Assembly: GCA_964581565.1 (NCBI GenBank)
Contig: CAZOOZ010000001.1
Location: 186,001-250,000, forward strand
DNA: 64,000 nt
Source: UBA1433 sp964581565
GTDB lineage: Bacteria; Bacillota; Clostridia; Eubacteriales; UBA1433
Direction of reading: 5' to 3'
A model generated the notes under the pieces. It made no database searches. It had not been told where the DNA came from and saw only the letters and a program-made list of their open reading frames with translations. The translations under genes were made by a program, and so were the position numbers. This document shows positions 1 to 9,111 of this stretch, one piece after another. The stretch's first letter is position 1. The number at the start of each line of letters is the position of its first letter.

Positions 1-518
1 TATTCCTGTGGCTGTGCGATATCAGCATGGCCCTTCCCCCCACCGTGTTGGTGCTTGCCATCATGGGCGTGATAGGAAACGGAATTGCCAATCTGGTGTT
101 TAGTACGCTATTTTCCTATTGGGGTTGGTATGGGCGGATGGTACGCAGCTATACGCAGACTGAGCTGGCCAAAGGGTATGTCACATACGCCGTAACAGGT
201 GGGGCTTCAGGCGTTTCCGTGTTGGTAAGGCAGGTACTTCCCAATATATTCCCCGGCCTGATTATACTATTCGCGCTGGGAATCGGAGATACCATACTGA
301 TGATTTCAGGGTATTCCTTTTTGGGCATTGGCCTTCCGTCCGGCCTGCCGGAATGGGGCGCCATGCTAAACGACGCCAAAAGCATGCTGTTGCAGGCACC
401 GCAGTATGCCATTTATCCGGGTGTCTGTGTTTTTATCACCGTATGTGCTTTTAATTTGTTTGGAGAAGGAATGAGAAAGGCGCTCGCCGTAGGCGGCATG
501 GGAGTAAATTATGAATAA
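1..518 (+). CDS. ABC transporter permease, DppC/NikC type (5' end outside window)
   Basis: Inner-membrane permease subunit of a peptide/nickel-family ABC importer. The reading frame is open from position 3, and the residues before the first internal Met (FLWLCDIS) match the family region just upstream of its membrane helices, so the true start lies left of the window. Several hydrophobic segments are visible, and the EAA-type ATPase-contact loop is represented by the SFLGIGLPSGLPEWG stretch near the C-terminal third. The stop overlaps the next gene's ATG by 8 bases, showing translational coupling with the ATPases. The solute cannot be read from the permease. Confidence 0.9.
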   Translation, partial: FLWLCDISMALPPTVLVLAIMGVIGNGIANLVFSTLFSYWGWYGRMVRSYTQTELAKGYVTYAVTGGASGVSVLVRQVLPNIFPGLIILFALGIGDTILMISGYSFLGIGLPSGLPEWGAMLNDAKSMLLQAPQYAIYPGVCVFITVCAFNLFGEGMRKALAVGGMGVNYE

Positions 519-1323
519 AGACACTATTTTGGCTGTACGGGATTTATCCGTTCGTTATCTCAGTACCGGCGTCAATATCGAGAAAATGACTTTTGAGATC
601 GGGCGTGGAAAGGTTTTGGGTTTGGTGGGGGAAAGCGGCAGCGGGAAAAGCACCGTATGCAACGCCATTCTCGGCCTGCTGGATTCCGCCGCAGTCCAGA
701 TATCCGGCAGTGTTCGACTGCAGGACAAAGAGATTTTACCGCTGTTTTGGGACGAACGCGAGAAGATTAACGGCAAGGAGATCGGTGTCATTCTACAAAA
801 TTCCATGGCTGCCTTCAACCCCTGCATGCGAATACGGACCCATTTCATTGAAACGCTGTATACGCACTTGCTTTGCAGTAAACGTGATGCGACACTGTAT
901 GGGATCGAACTGTTGCGTAAGGTCGGTCTGCCCGATGGACAGAGAGTTATGCGCAGTTATCCGTATCAATTGAGCGGTGGCATGCTCCAACGCGTGATGA
1001 TTGCAATTGCAATATCACTGAATCCGGTGCTGATTATCGCGGACGAGCCGACGACGGCGCTTGATACCGGCAATCAGGCCATCATCTTGGAACTTCTTTC
1101 TTTCATAATGAAGGAATATAAGCCGGCCATGCTTTTGGTCTCCCATGATATGGATACTGTTACGGCTTTGGCGGACGATATTGCCGTGATGAAAGACGGC
1201 CGCGTTTTGGAACAGGGTACCAAAACAAAAATACTGCATGATCCGCAGGTTGGCTACACGAAGGAATTGCTGGCCTCGGCAGGTTTAATGGAGGAGACGG
1301 ATTGCTTGAGATCAGGAATGTAA
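511..1323 (+). CDS. ABC transporter ATP-binding protein, DppD/NikD type
   Basis: First of two cytoplasmic ATPases powering the importer. Visible in order are Walker A GESGSGKST (about residue 40), the Q-loop region QNSMAAFNP, the signature LSGGMLQR, Walker B LIIADEPTTALD and the H-loop LLVSHD. At 270 residues it is shorter than typical DppD and resembles NikD, which lacks the long C-terminal oligopeptide/nickel extension with its cysteines. It overlaps the permease by 8 bases and the next ATPase by 22 bases, so the unit is a tight operon. The family transports peptides, nickel or metal-chelator complexes; the substrate here is not fixed by this subunit. Confidence 0.92.
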   Translation: MNKDTILAVRDLSVRYLSTGVNIEKMTFEIGRGKVLGLVGESGSGKSTVCNAILGLLDSAAVQISGSVRLQDKEILPLFWDEREKINGKEIGVILQNSMAAFNPCMRIRTHFIETLYTHLLCSKRDATLYGIELLRKVGLPDGQRVMRSYPYQLSGGMLQRVMIAIAISLNPVLIIADEPTTALDTGNQAIILELLSFIMKEYKPAMLLVSHDMDTVTALADDIAVMKDGRVLEQGTKTKILHDPQVGYTKELLASAGLMEETDCLRSGM

Positions 1324-2075
1324 GAAAGAAATATGGCCATCAGGTTGCATTGGATGATGTATCGTTATCCATTGCACCCGGCGAAAGCGTATCCTTGATC
1401 GGGGAGAGCGGTAGCGGAAAAAGCACGCTTTCAAGGCTTATTCTCGCCCTTGAAAAGCCGTCGGGTGGCGTCATACTTTGGAACGGCAGAAACGTATCCG
1501 AGTTGCGTGGCAAAAAGTTGTACCGGGACATTCAGCCGGTCTTTCAGGACAACACGGGCTGTTTCAATCCCCGGCGCAGAGTAATGGACAGCCTTGACGA
1601 GCCGATGAGAAACTTACTTGGGATACCTGCAGCCGAGCGGGAAAAAAGAATTTGCAGCTTGCTTGAACGGGTTGGTCTCCCGGTGGATATTGCAAACCGC
1701 TATCCGCACGAGCTGTCCGGTGGGCAGCGCAGGCGCGTTTGCATCGCAAGAGCCATCTCCATCCATCCCGAGCTGGTAATTCTTGATGAAGCGGTTACCG
1801 GCCTGGACGCTACGGTCATGATGAAAATACTGGCCCTGCTGAAAGCGTTGCAGCGGGAGACCGGATGCGCTTATCTGTTTATCACCCACGATTTGCGCGC
1901 CGCCCTGTATATATCTGAAAAAATCGCGGTGATGAAAGACGGCCGCATCGTGGAAACCGCCGAGCATGTCTCTTCATTGTCTGCGTTTAAACATCCTTTT
2001 TCCAAACAGCTTATAGGAAACAGGAAATATATATTACTAAATCAGGAGGATTATAATGAAATACTACATGAGTAA
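1302..2075 (+). CDS. ABC transporter ATP-binding protein, DppF/NikE type
   Basis: Second ATPase of the importer, 257 residues. It has Walker A GESGSGKST, Q-loop VFQDNTGCFNP, signature LSGGQRRR, Walker B LVILDEAVTGLD and H-loop FITHD. The chosen start is TTG at 1302, preceded by GGAGGAG at 1291-1297; the product then begins MLEIRNVRKKYG, as usual for this family. The gene lies inside the 3' end of the previous ATPase and runs 20 bases into the binding-protein gene. NikE/DppF assignment comes from position and length; substrate specificity is inferred only from context. Confidence 0.92.
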   Translation: MLEIRNVRKKYGHQVALDDVSLSIAPGESVSLIGESGSGKSTLSRLILALEKPSGGVILWNGRNVSELRGKKLYRDIQPVFQDNTGCFNPRRRVMDSLDEPMRNLLGIPAAEREKRICSLLERVGLPVDIANRYPHELSGGQRRRVCIARAISIHPELVILDEAVTGLDATVMMKILALLKALQRETGCAYLFITHDLRAALYISEKIAVMKDGRIVETAEHVSSLSAFKHPFSKQLIGNRKYILLNQEDYNEILHE

Positions 2076-3657
2076 ACTAATTACACTGCTGCTTGCTGTC
2101 GTACTGGCTTTTTCGCTGGCGGCGTGCCAAAGCAGCAACGATGAAAGCGATATTTCAGAAATCATAATCGGCGAATCGGTGGACTTCTCCAGCTTCGATC
2201 CCATAGGTATCTATGACGGTCAGGGTTTTTACCATTATACCAAACTCGTCTATGAAACTCTCGTTGATTTTGAAGACGGAATTGCCGTACCTTCTCTTGC
2301 AGAGAGCTGGGAAAATGACGGAGATACATGGACATTTTATTTGAGAGAGGATGTGACATTCTCGGACGGCGAAGCGTTCAACGCGGAAGCGGTCAAACTC
2401 AACTTTGACACCATGCGGGAAAATATGATGGATTATATATCATACTATGGCGGCGTGTCCAGAATCACCGAAATAGAAATCGTTGACGAATACACGGTCG
2501 CTTTCCATTATGACGCGCCGTACTATGCTGTTTTACAGGACTTAAGCGCAGGGGCTTTTGGTATCATGTCGCCGAGTCTGTTTTCGGACGGCAATATCCC
2601 TTATAACAATGTGCTTACCGAAACGGCCGGAACGGGGCCGTATGTGATACAGGAAGGGAATTATACTGTTGGCGCTTCCTACAACTTTGTACGCAACGAA
2701 AATTACTATGGCAGTGCTGCCGGTCCAGATGGGTTCGCGGTTAAAATCATCACGGATGCCGACAGTCGTATGATGGCGCTGCAATCCGGCGAAATCGACT
2801 TATTGTATGGTTCTTATCAGGTGACTTATGATATGTTTGACTATCTGGCCAAGCTGGATAACGTGCAGGCGGTGCAGTCCGAAACCACATATGCAACGCG
2901 CAACCTGCTGCTAAATACGACTTCCGAAATTCTGAGCGATCCGCTGGTGCGTCAGGCGATCCAACACGGCACCGACAAGGAACAGATCAACAGCACGGTA
3001 CTGCACGGGATGGAGTCTGCTGCGGACACGCTGTTCCCTTCCACCCTGCCCTACTGCGACGTGGCGCAGGTCATCTATGACTTCGACCCGGACTTGGCCG
3101 CAAGCCTGCTGAGTGATGCCGGTTGGAGTGAGCTGAACGAAGAGGGTATCCGTATCAAAGACGGACAAACGCTTTCCCTCGATGTGATTTATATGAGCGA
3201 ACGCTCCACGGACGAGCAGATTCTCATGGCCTTCAAAGGGCAGATGGCTGAAATCGGAATACAAATTAATATCAACGGCTATGAGGCAATGACATGGTGC
3301 GAAAAAGGGATGGCAGGCGAATTTGACATTACCGTGAACGATACCTACGGCTTCCCGCAAGATCCGCAAGTGTTCTTGGCTGCCATGCTGGATTATGCCG
3401 TGGATTATCCTGCACAGCAGGGCCTTGCGCAAAAGCCGGAAATCGATGCGCAGATCACGGTGATGCTGAACACAACGGATGAAGCAGTGATCCAGCAAGC
3501 CTATACCTATGTGCTGACGACATTACAGGACGAGGCGGTGAATGTGCCGACGACAAATATCCGGGAAATGGCCGTCTTCAATTCAGAGAAAATCAAAAGC
3601 GTACATTTTTCGGACGACCCAACCTGCTGCGATGTTTGCGGAATCGTACTAAAATAG
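2056..3657 (+). CDS. ABC transporter substrate-binding lipoprotein, SBP family 5 (NikA/DppA/OppA-like)
   Basis: Extracellular solute-binding lipoprotein of the importer. The N-terminus is a lipoprotein signal (basic start, hydrophobic core, lipobox LAAC at residues 21-24), so it should be anchored by Cys24. The rest has the family 5 architecture, with a conserved entry around SLAESWENDGDTWTFYLREDV. AGGAGG at 2044-2049 sits just before ATG. Family 5 proteins bind peptides, nickel, heme or opine-type metallophores. The following YbtPQ-like pair favours a metal chelate, but this is inference. Length (533) is normal. Confidence 0.9.
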   Translation: MKYYMSKLITLLLAVVLAFSLAACQSSNDESDISEIIIGESVDFSSFDPIGIYDGQGFYHYTKLVYETLVDFEDGIAVPSLAESWENDGDTWTFYLREDVTFSDGEAFNAEAVKLNFDTMRENMMDYISYYGGVSRITEIEIVDEYTVAFHYDAPYYAVLQDLSAGAFGIMSPSLFSDGNIPYNNVLTETAGTGPYVIQEGNYTVGASYNFVRNENYYGSAAGPDGFAVKIITDADSRMMALQSGEIDLLYGSYQVTYDMFDYLAKLDNVQAVQSETTYATRNLLLNTTSEILSDPLVRQAIQHGTDKEQINSTVLHGMESAADTLFPSTLPYCDVAQVIYDFDPDLAASLLSDAGWSELNEEGIRIKDGQTLSLDVIYMSERSTDEQILMAFKGQMAEIGIQININGYEAMTWCEKGMAGEFDITVNDTYGFPQDPQVFLAAMLDYAVDYPAQQGLAQKPEIDAQITVMLNTTDEAVIQQAYTYVLTTLQDEAVNVPTTNIREMAVFNSEKIKSVHFSDDPTCCDVCGIVLK

Positions 3658-3719
3658 AAATCCCGATCGGAGCGGTGAAAATCCGGTTCGGGGTGGTATA
3701 AAACCAAACATACCGTTAG

Positions 3720-3752
3720 AATGGGCATTGAGGGATTGATGCCCATTTTTTT
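3720..3752 (+). terminator. Rho-independent terminator between binding protein and ABC exporter-fold pair
   Basis: An 8-base stem (ATGGGCAT/ATGCCCAT) with a 10-base loop is followed by seven T. It lies directly before the AAGGAGG of the next gene, so it may end the importer transcript or attenuate read-through into the following pair. Confidence 0.75.
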
Positions 3753-3767
3753 AAGGAGGCAATCAGG

Positions 3768-5549
3768 ATGACTAAGCGAAATAGAAAAAAGGGGCTTTGG
3801 GCGATTATGGCCCCGGTAAGTCGCTATGTCAAAGCGGCCATAGGCCTTTCGGCATTCGGTGGGATAAGCGCACTTTTCGGGTATGTTTTTTTGGCGTACG
3901 TGCTTTCAATCGCCACAGGCGGAAGCATAGCATTTTTCGGACTGACATTGCGTTTTAACCAGGCGTTTTTGATACTGGCGCTGGTGGTGATCCTTTCCTT
4001 CGTGATTAAATATTATTCGACTGTCGTATCACATCTCGGCGCTTTTAAGCTTGAGGAGATATTAAGAACGGATATCACCGCGCATCTGGCAAAGGTGCCG
4101 TTGGGATACGTCATTTCCACAGGCACAGGGGCATTTAAAAAAGTCCTGCTGGATGACGTCAAAAATCTTCACGCTTTCGTCGCGGATAGTACGCCGATGA
4201 TCGGCAGGAGCATCGCCACACCTGCTGCGTCCCTCGCCGCCCTTATCATCATTGATTACAGGTTGGCGGTTATCGCTTTGAGCGTATTGCTGCTCGGCGC
4301 CGCAATCATGTATTTTGCTATGAAGGATGAAGCCAGCCGCAGGAGCAAATATGAGCAAAGCCAGTCGGATATCAATAAAGCGGTGATCGAGTTTGTTCAG
4401 GCGATGCCGGTTGTCAGGACGTTTGACGACGGCACGACTTCTTTTAAGCGCTATAATAAAGCGCTTCATCGATACCGTATCCATTTGAAAGCATGGATCG
4501 CGGCGACAAGCACACCTGCCAGAATCTCCATGATTATACTAAGCCCGATGCCGACACTGATTGCGGTCACGATAGCGGGTATCTTTTTTGTGTCGGGCGG
4601 CAGTTTATCGTTTGCCGTTTTCATTGCCGCGTTGCTGGTCAGCACCGGCATGGCGGATGTTTTGATGCCGCTGATGTGGGCGAGCGAGTTCATCAAAATA
4701 TCTCAGGCGGCAGCCGTCAGGATCCATGAAATTATGGATTTGCCCGAACTTAGAAGCGCTTCGGCTTTTCAAAAACCAACAAAGTTTGATGTCGTTTTTG
4801 ACAACGTTTCATTTAAGTATAATGAAAAAGATCCATACGCGTTAAAGAATATCAGCTTCAGTGTCCTGCAAAACACGATCACAGCACTCGTGGGACCAAG
4901 CGGTGCCGGGAAAAGTACCGTTGCAAAGCTCATCCCCAGGTTCTGGGACGTGACGGAAGGCAGCATAAAAATAGGCGGTATAAATATAAGGAATATGGAT
5001 GCGGCGGCGCTCATGGATACCGTTTCATTCGTTTTTCAGGATACGTTTTTATTCAATGATACGCTTGCGAACAATATCAAAATCGCCAATGACAATGTAA
5101 CATATGAATCCATGATAGAGGCTGCAAAAGCAGCGCAGATTCATGATTTTATCATGACCTTGCCGGGCGGATACGAAACAATGGCCGGAGACAGAGGCAC
5201 AAGCCTATCCGGCGGCCAGAAGCAAAGGATTACGATTGCGAGAGCCATTTTAAGAAACGCCCCGATTATTGTCCTTGATGAAGCGACGGCCTTTACTGAC
5301 CCCGAGAACGAAGAAGAGATCATCAAAGCGCTGTCCAACCTGATGAAAAACAAAACAGTCATCGTTATCGCGCACAGGCTTTCGACGATTAGGAACGTAG
5401 AGCAAATCGTGGTTTTTGATCAGGGAGAGATATCAGAGATAGGTCAGCATGATGAGCTGTTAAAAAAACGGGGGATATACGAGAAACTGTGGCGCAATTT
5501 TGACAAAGCGCAGAATTGGGATTTACACCATATGGGAGATATAAAATGA
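3768..5549 (+). CDS. ABC transporter, fused permease-ATPase, IrtA/YbtP-like half of a heterodimer
   Basis: Membrane protein with an N-terminal exporter-fold transmembrane domain (about residues 15-310, roughly six helices) and a C-terminal ATPase with Walker A GPSGAGKST, signature LSGGQKQR and Walker B IIVLDEATAFTDPENE. The ATAFxDPENE form of Walker B is characteristic of the YbtP/IrtA group, whose members import siderophores despite the exporter fold. AAGGAGG precedes the ATG. It overlaps the next half-transporter by 34 bases, consistent with a heterodimer. A lipid or drug exporter role cannot be excluded from sequence alone. Confidence 0.85.
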   Translation: MTKRNRKKGLWAIMAPVSRYVKAAIGLSAFGGISALFGYVFLAYVLSIATGGSIAFFGLTLRFNQAFLILALVVILSFVIKYYSTVVSHLGAFKLEEILRTDITAHLAKVPLGYVISTGTGAFKKVLLDDVKNLHAFVADSTPMIGRSIATPAASLAALIIIDYRLAVIALSVLLLGAAIMYFAMKDEASRRSKYEQSQSDINKAVIEFVQAMPVVRTFDDGTTSFKRYNKALHRYRIHLKAWIAATSTPARISMIILSPMPTLIAVTIAGIFFVSGGSLSFAVFIAALLVSTGMADVLMPLMWASEFIKISQAAAVRIHEIMDLPELRSASAFQKPTKFDVVFDNVSFKYNEKDPYALKNISFSVLQNTITALVGPSGAGKSTVAKLIPRFWDVTEGSIKIGGINIRNMDAAALMDTVSFVFQDTFLFNDTLANNIKIANDNVTYESMIEAAKAAQIHDFIMTLPGGYETMAGDRGTSLSGGQKQRITIARAILRNAPIIVLDEATAFTDPENEEEIIKALSNLMKNKTVIVIAHRLSTIRNVEQIVVFDQGEISEIGQHDELLKKRGIYEKLWRNFDKAQNWDLHHMGDIK

Positions 5550-7315
5550 ATAAACTTAAGTTTACATCTGTTTTCAACATTTACAAATTGACGCTGGAAC
5601 TGGCGGGAGAAAAAGCGGACAGCTTCAAAAGAAGCATGATCTGGTTTACAATTGCTTTTGTGCTGCAGGGGTTTGCATTCGGGTTGTTTTATCCGCTTTT
5701 AACACGCCTGTTTGCCGAATCTGTCGTGATGATGGATATATGGCCTTATCTTGGGCTGATGGTTCTTTTCAGCACTATATCTTCTGCGGCAAAATGGAAA
5801 GGGTATGATTTTGATTATACGGGCAACATCGTCGATATCACGCACGACTTGAGAACAAAGCTGGGCGCCAGCCTGAGAAGGATGCCTCTAGAGAAATTAT
5901 CCGACTATAAAACGGGCGAGCTGAACGCCATATTTTCAAGCAATGTGGATGATTCCGTATTACACATGGGCTCGGTTGCCGCCATGCTATTGGAGCTGGT
6001 GATCGTTCCGGTTATAATCGCTGCCGTGACTTTTTTCGTCGATTGGCGGCTAGCCCTTTTAATGCTGCTGCTTTTTCCGCTGGCCATACCGATCTGCCGC
6101 TGGATGAGGAAGCTTGCCCTTGATGAGAAGACAGAGCTGGCCCTTGCCAATGCGGCGCTTGAATCGGGATTTATCGAGTATATTCAGGGGCTGCCGGTGC
6201 TAAGAGCCGTCAACAAAACGGGCATCAATGCGCAGAACCTGCAGGGGTCTATCAAGTATGTCAGGTCGGTGCAAAAGCAGGGCCTTTATAAGCAGCAGTT
6301 TCCATTTGTTTTAATGGGTGTTTTGATGGAGGCAATACTCCTCATCATTTTATTGGTTGGAGCTTGGTTTGTTGGAGGCCATACTCTGGCACTCGTGACG
6401 CTGGGAGCCGGTATTGTGATTGTGGCCAGGCTGACAGAGCCTTTATCATTATTTTTGGGCGTTGTCACGCTGTTTGATTTGATGGATTCCTCGTTCAAAA
6501 GAATCAAGTCGGTATTGAAAACAGATCCGCTTGAAACCGACAAGCCCATTCAAACGCCCGAAAGCTTTGATATAGAGTTCAGCCATGTGGATTTTACATA
6601 CGCTGGACAGGATATAAAAGCGATCAACGATATCAGCTTTTATATACCCAATCGAACGATGACGGCTATCGTCGGGCATTCGGGTTGCGGCAAAACAACG
6701 CTAACACGGCTAATGATGAGATATGCGGATGTTCAAAAGGGAAATATCAGAATCGGGGGAGTTAATATAAAGAATATGAATCCTGATGATTTGATGAAAA
6801 ATATATCTGTGGTGTTTCAGGATGTATATTTATTTGACGATACGATTTTGAACAATATCAAAATGGCAAACCCGAATGCAACGGATAAAGAAGTGGAAAC
6901 AGCGGTGAACTCAGCCCACTGCCATGAGTTTATATCTAGATTGCCAGATGGATACGATACAAAGGTGGGCGATATCGGAGGAAGCTTATCCGGCGGGGAA
7001 AGGCAAAGAATCAGCATTGCGAGGGCTATTTTAAAAAATGCGCCTATTGTGATTCTGGATGAACCGACCGCAGCGCTGGATACTGAAAGCGAGGTGGCGG
7101 TACAACATGCGATCGATAAGCTTGTGAAGGATAAGACCGTTATTGTAATCGCCCATCGGTTATCGACGATTGCTGGAGCGGATCATATATTGGTCGTGGA
7201 CAACGGCGTCATCATCGAAAGCGGGAAACATGGCGAGCTGGTGGCAAAAAGAGGGCAATACTTTAATATGTGGTCTGCACAACAACGAGTAAAAGAATGG
7301 CATATAGATTCATAA
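5516..7315 (+). CDS. ABC transporter, fused permease-ATPase, IrtB/YbtQ-like partner
   Basis: Second half of the putative heterodimer, 599 residues: membrane domain about residues 20-320, then ATPase with Walker A GHSGCGKTT, signature LSGGERQR and Walker B IVILDEPTAALDTES. The DEPTAALDTxSE form is typical of the YbtQ/IrtB partner and differs from the DEATAFTD form next door, as expected for an asymmetric pair. The start lies inside the upstream gene, so the two are translationally coupled. Together with the family 5 importer upstream this suggests metallophore traffic; that function is inference. Confidence 0.85.
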   Translation: MGFTPYGRYKMNKLKFTSVFNIYKLTLELAGEKADSFKRSMIWFTIAFVLQGFAFGLFYPLLTRLFAESVVMMDIWPYLGLMVLFSTISSAAKWKGYDFDYTGNIVDITHDLRTKLGASLRRMPLEKLSDYKTGELNAIFSSNVDDSVLHMGSVAAMLLELVIVPVIIAAVTFFVDWRLALLMLLLFPLAIPICRWMRKLALDEKTELALANAALESGFIEYIQGLPVLRAVNKTGINAQNLQGSIKYVRSVQKQGLYKQQFPFVLMGVLMEAILLIILLVGAWFVGGHTLALVTLGAGIVIVARLTEPLSLFLGVVTLFDLMDSSFKRIKSVLKTDPLETDKPIQTPESFDIEFSHVDFTYAGQDIKAINDISFYIPNRTMTAIVGHSGCGKTTLTRLMMRYADVQKGNIRIGGVNIKNMNPDDLMKNISVVFQDVYLFDDTILNNIKMANPNATDKEVETAVNSAHCHEFISRLPDGYDTKVGDIGGSLSGGERQRISIARAILKNAPIVILDEPTAALDTESEVAVQHAIDKLVKDKTVIVIAHRLSTIAGADHILVVDNGVIIESGKHGELVAKRGQYFNMWSAQQRVKEWHIDS

Positions 7316-7404
7316 GCCTATGGATACATTTTTACGACGTTACAGCAAACCAATTTATGTGATTTGCGCAAAAACAGCCTGAAATCAATCTTATCTCTTG
7401 CGTA

Positions 7405-7947
7405 TTATGCGTAGATCTTGATTCCTGTTGAACTCATAACGTCTAACGCGTTTTTATGCATAGCTTCGTCAAAGCTGGCACATGCTGAGGAATCGACCAT
7501 AATGCTGCTGTCAAAAAAGCGCGACTGTAAAATAAATGCGTTGGCAATCACGCATATATTGGTCACGACTCCGCATAGTTCGATTTCTTCTATGGACGAT
7601 TTTTTCTGCACGGATTCAATAAAATCAGGTAGCATTGCTGTGCCGTAGGTGTTTTTGTTGATGAAATGAATATGTTTATTCTCCAAGTTTTCAAACTCTC
7701 TCATTTTGCCGTATAAATGCCAGCCTTCTTCGTTCAGTTGACAGTGGAGGGGAAATAGAGAGCCTTCTTTGCTGTCTTTATAGCTGTCGTCATGTGTATC
7801 CATCGTAAAAAAAACTTCATAGCCGTTTTGCAGATATGTTTTAATTTTATCATAAATTGTGTCTTCTATGTTTTTTGCACCTTCAAATCCGAGGGAACCT
7901 GTCACGAAATCATTTTGGTAATCGACAACAATCAATATTTTACACAT
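7405..7947 (-). CDS. nicotinamidase/isochorismatase-family cysteine hydrolase
   Basis: Cytoplasmic hydrolase of the isochorismatase superfamily, most like nicotinamidase (nicotinamide to nicotinate, NAD salvage). Start chosen at ATG 7947 because AGGAG lies just upstream; an in-frame GTG at 7980 would add 11 residues without a ribosome site. Seen: catalytic Asp9 (VVDYQNDF), putative metal ligands Asp50 and His52 (DTH) with His68, Lys98 (NKNTYGT) and nucleophile Cys132 (CGVVTNIC) after the cis-peptide valines. The DxH metal pair favours nicotinamidase over plain isochorismatase. It lies directly downstream of the membrane-protein gene on the same strand. Confidence 0.8.
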   Translation of the reverse strand: MCKILIVVDYQNDFVTGSLGFEGAKNIEDTIYDKIKTYLQNGYEVFFTMDTHDDSYKDSKEGSLFPLHCQLNEEGWHLYGKMREFENLENKHIHFINKNTYGTAMLPDFIESVQKKSSIEEIELCGVVTNICVIANAFILQSRFFDSSIMVDSSACASFDEAMHKNALDVMSSTGIKIYA

Positions 7948-7976
7948 GATGTTCTCCTGTTTTTTAAAATTATTTA

Positions 7977-8984
7977 TCACACCGCTAGCGAATCGGCGTT
8001 CTTGGGTTTAGTATCGGCGAATGAATGAAAAAATATTTTATATAAATTGACAGCACTTACCGTTACTTCGTTTGTGTTTATAAAATTTGCATAGTGATAG
8101 AGCATTATTTGAGAAGTGAATAGGTAGCGGATGATTTTAGTCAATAAATAAATTGGGATAAGGAAGGCGATACCTATTATGCTTACACTTAAAAGCAAAG
8201 CAATAAGGATGATACACGCAATGCTGATCAAATTGCCGAAAATGAAAACAGATAAATTTGTCTTATAGTTGTTTTTTATTAAAACACATGAATACTTTAG
8301 CGCACCTATGATGCTGATATCATATAGCAGTGCCAGCATTTGCGTAAGCTGAAAAAAAGAGGCGAGAGCGATAGTTATAAGCAGGCCTATGATACTGACA
8401 GAGCAAAAAACAATTAAACTTTTACGGCTGATTAAAAGGCTGTCGCCAAGCAGTTTTATCGACATATCCTTAAAGTATATATATGGTTGGGCAGAAAGAT
8501 ATGCAATATAAATTGTAAGTAAAATGAGCATCGCAAGTAAAATAAATACACTCAAACTGACCAGAATTGTTTTGGGAAGCCGTTTGAATGAAAAACGCAT
8601 AATTTCATTATAAGACAACAGGTGATGATCGTTGTAATAATTAAAGGACAGTATTGTAAAGATGTTTCTTATGAATAGCATAGAACATGAAATAACACAA
8701 TAAATGACTGCGCAAAAAAACAAAGTCACAGCAATCCATGATCTTGGGATATCTTCCAAAGGCTTCGTACTAAGCAAGGTGAGCAGATATTTTAACATTG
8801 GGATAAACCATGAAAATAACATCACAAAAATAAGAGTCGTAACGATCGAGGTCAGCACTCCCAACAGAATGAATATTTCTTTTCTTTGTTTTTTTATGAT
8901 GGCAAAGCTGTTTTTAAAAAATAATTTTATAAGTGCAAAGGATGAAGACGAATTATTTTTATGTAAGGTCAGTAATGTATTCAT
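7977..8984 (-). CDS. polytopic membrane protein of unknown function
   Basis: Not recognised with confidence. After a short polar N-terminus there are about six long hydrophobic segments, with paired helices near residues 35-60, 85-115, 145-175, 195-220, 240-265 and 265-290. The pattern recalls bacterial integral membrane proteins with glycerophosphodiesterase-type or YciC-like membrane domains, but no diagnostic motif is visible. Start chosen at ATG 8984, preceded by AGAGGGG; the frame is open to 9008. It probably forms an operon with the downstream nicotinamidase-like gene (29-base gap). Confidence 0.6.
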   Translation of the reverse strand: MNTLLTLHKNNSSSSFALIKLFFKNSFAIIKKQRKEIFILLGVLTSIVTTLIFVMLFSWFIPMLKYLLTLLSTKPLEDIPRSWIAVTLFFCAVIYCVISCSMLFIRNIFTILSFNYYNDHHLLSYNEIMRFSFKRLPKTILVSLSVFILLAMLILLTIYIAYLSAQPYIYFKDMSIKLLGDSLLISRKSLIVFCSVSIIGLLITIALASFFQLTQMLALLYDISIIGALKYSCVLIKNNYKTNLSVFIFGNLISIACIILIALLLSVSIIGIAFLIPIYLLTKIIRYLFTSQIMLYHYANFINTNEVTVSAVNLYKIFFHSFADTKPKNADSLAV

Positions 8985-9111
8985 TTTAAATGCCCCTCTG
9001 AAAAACATGCAGTAAAATATATAAATAAGTATATCACAAAATGTATAGTTTAAATGAATGAAAAATTTTATTTAATAAATTTTTATGAATACATATTGTT
9101 TAAAATATATT

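Noticed and set aside
2911..3498. 195-codon minus-strand frame inside the binding-protein gene
   Set aside because: His/Arg-rich shadow frame, no motif, no promoter.
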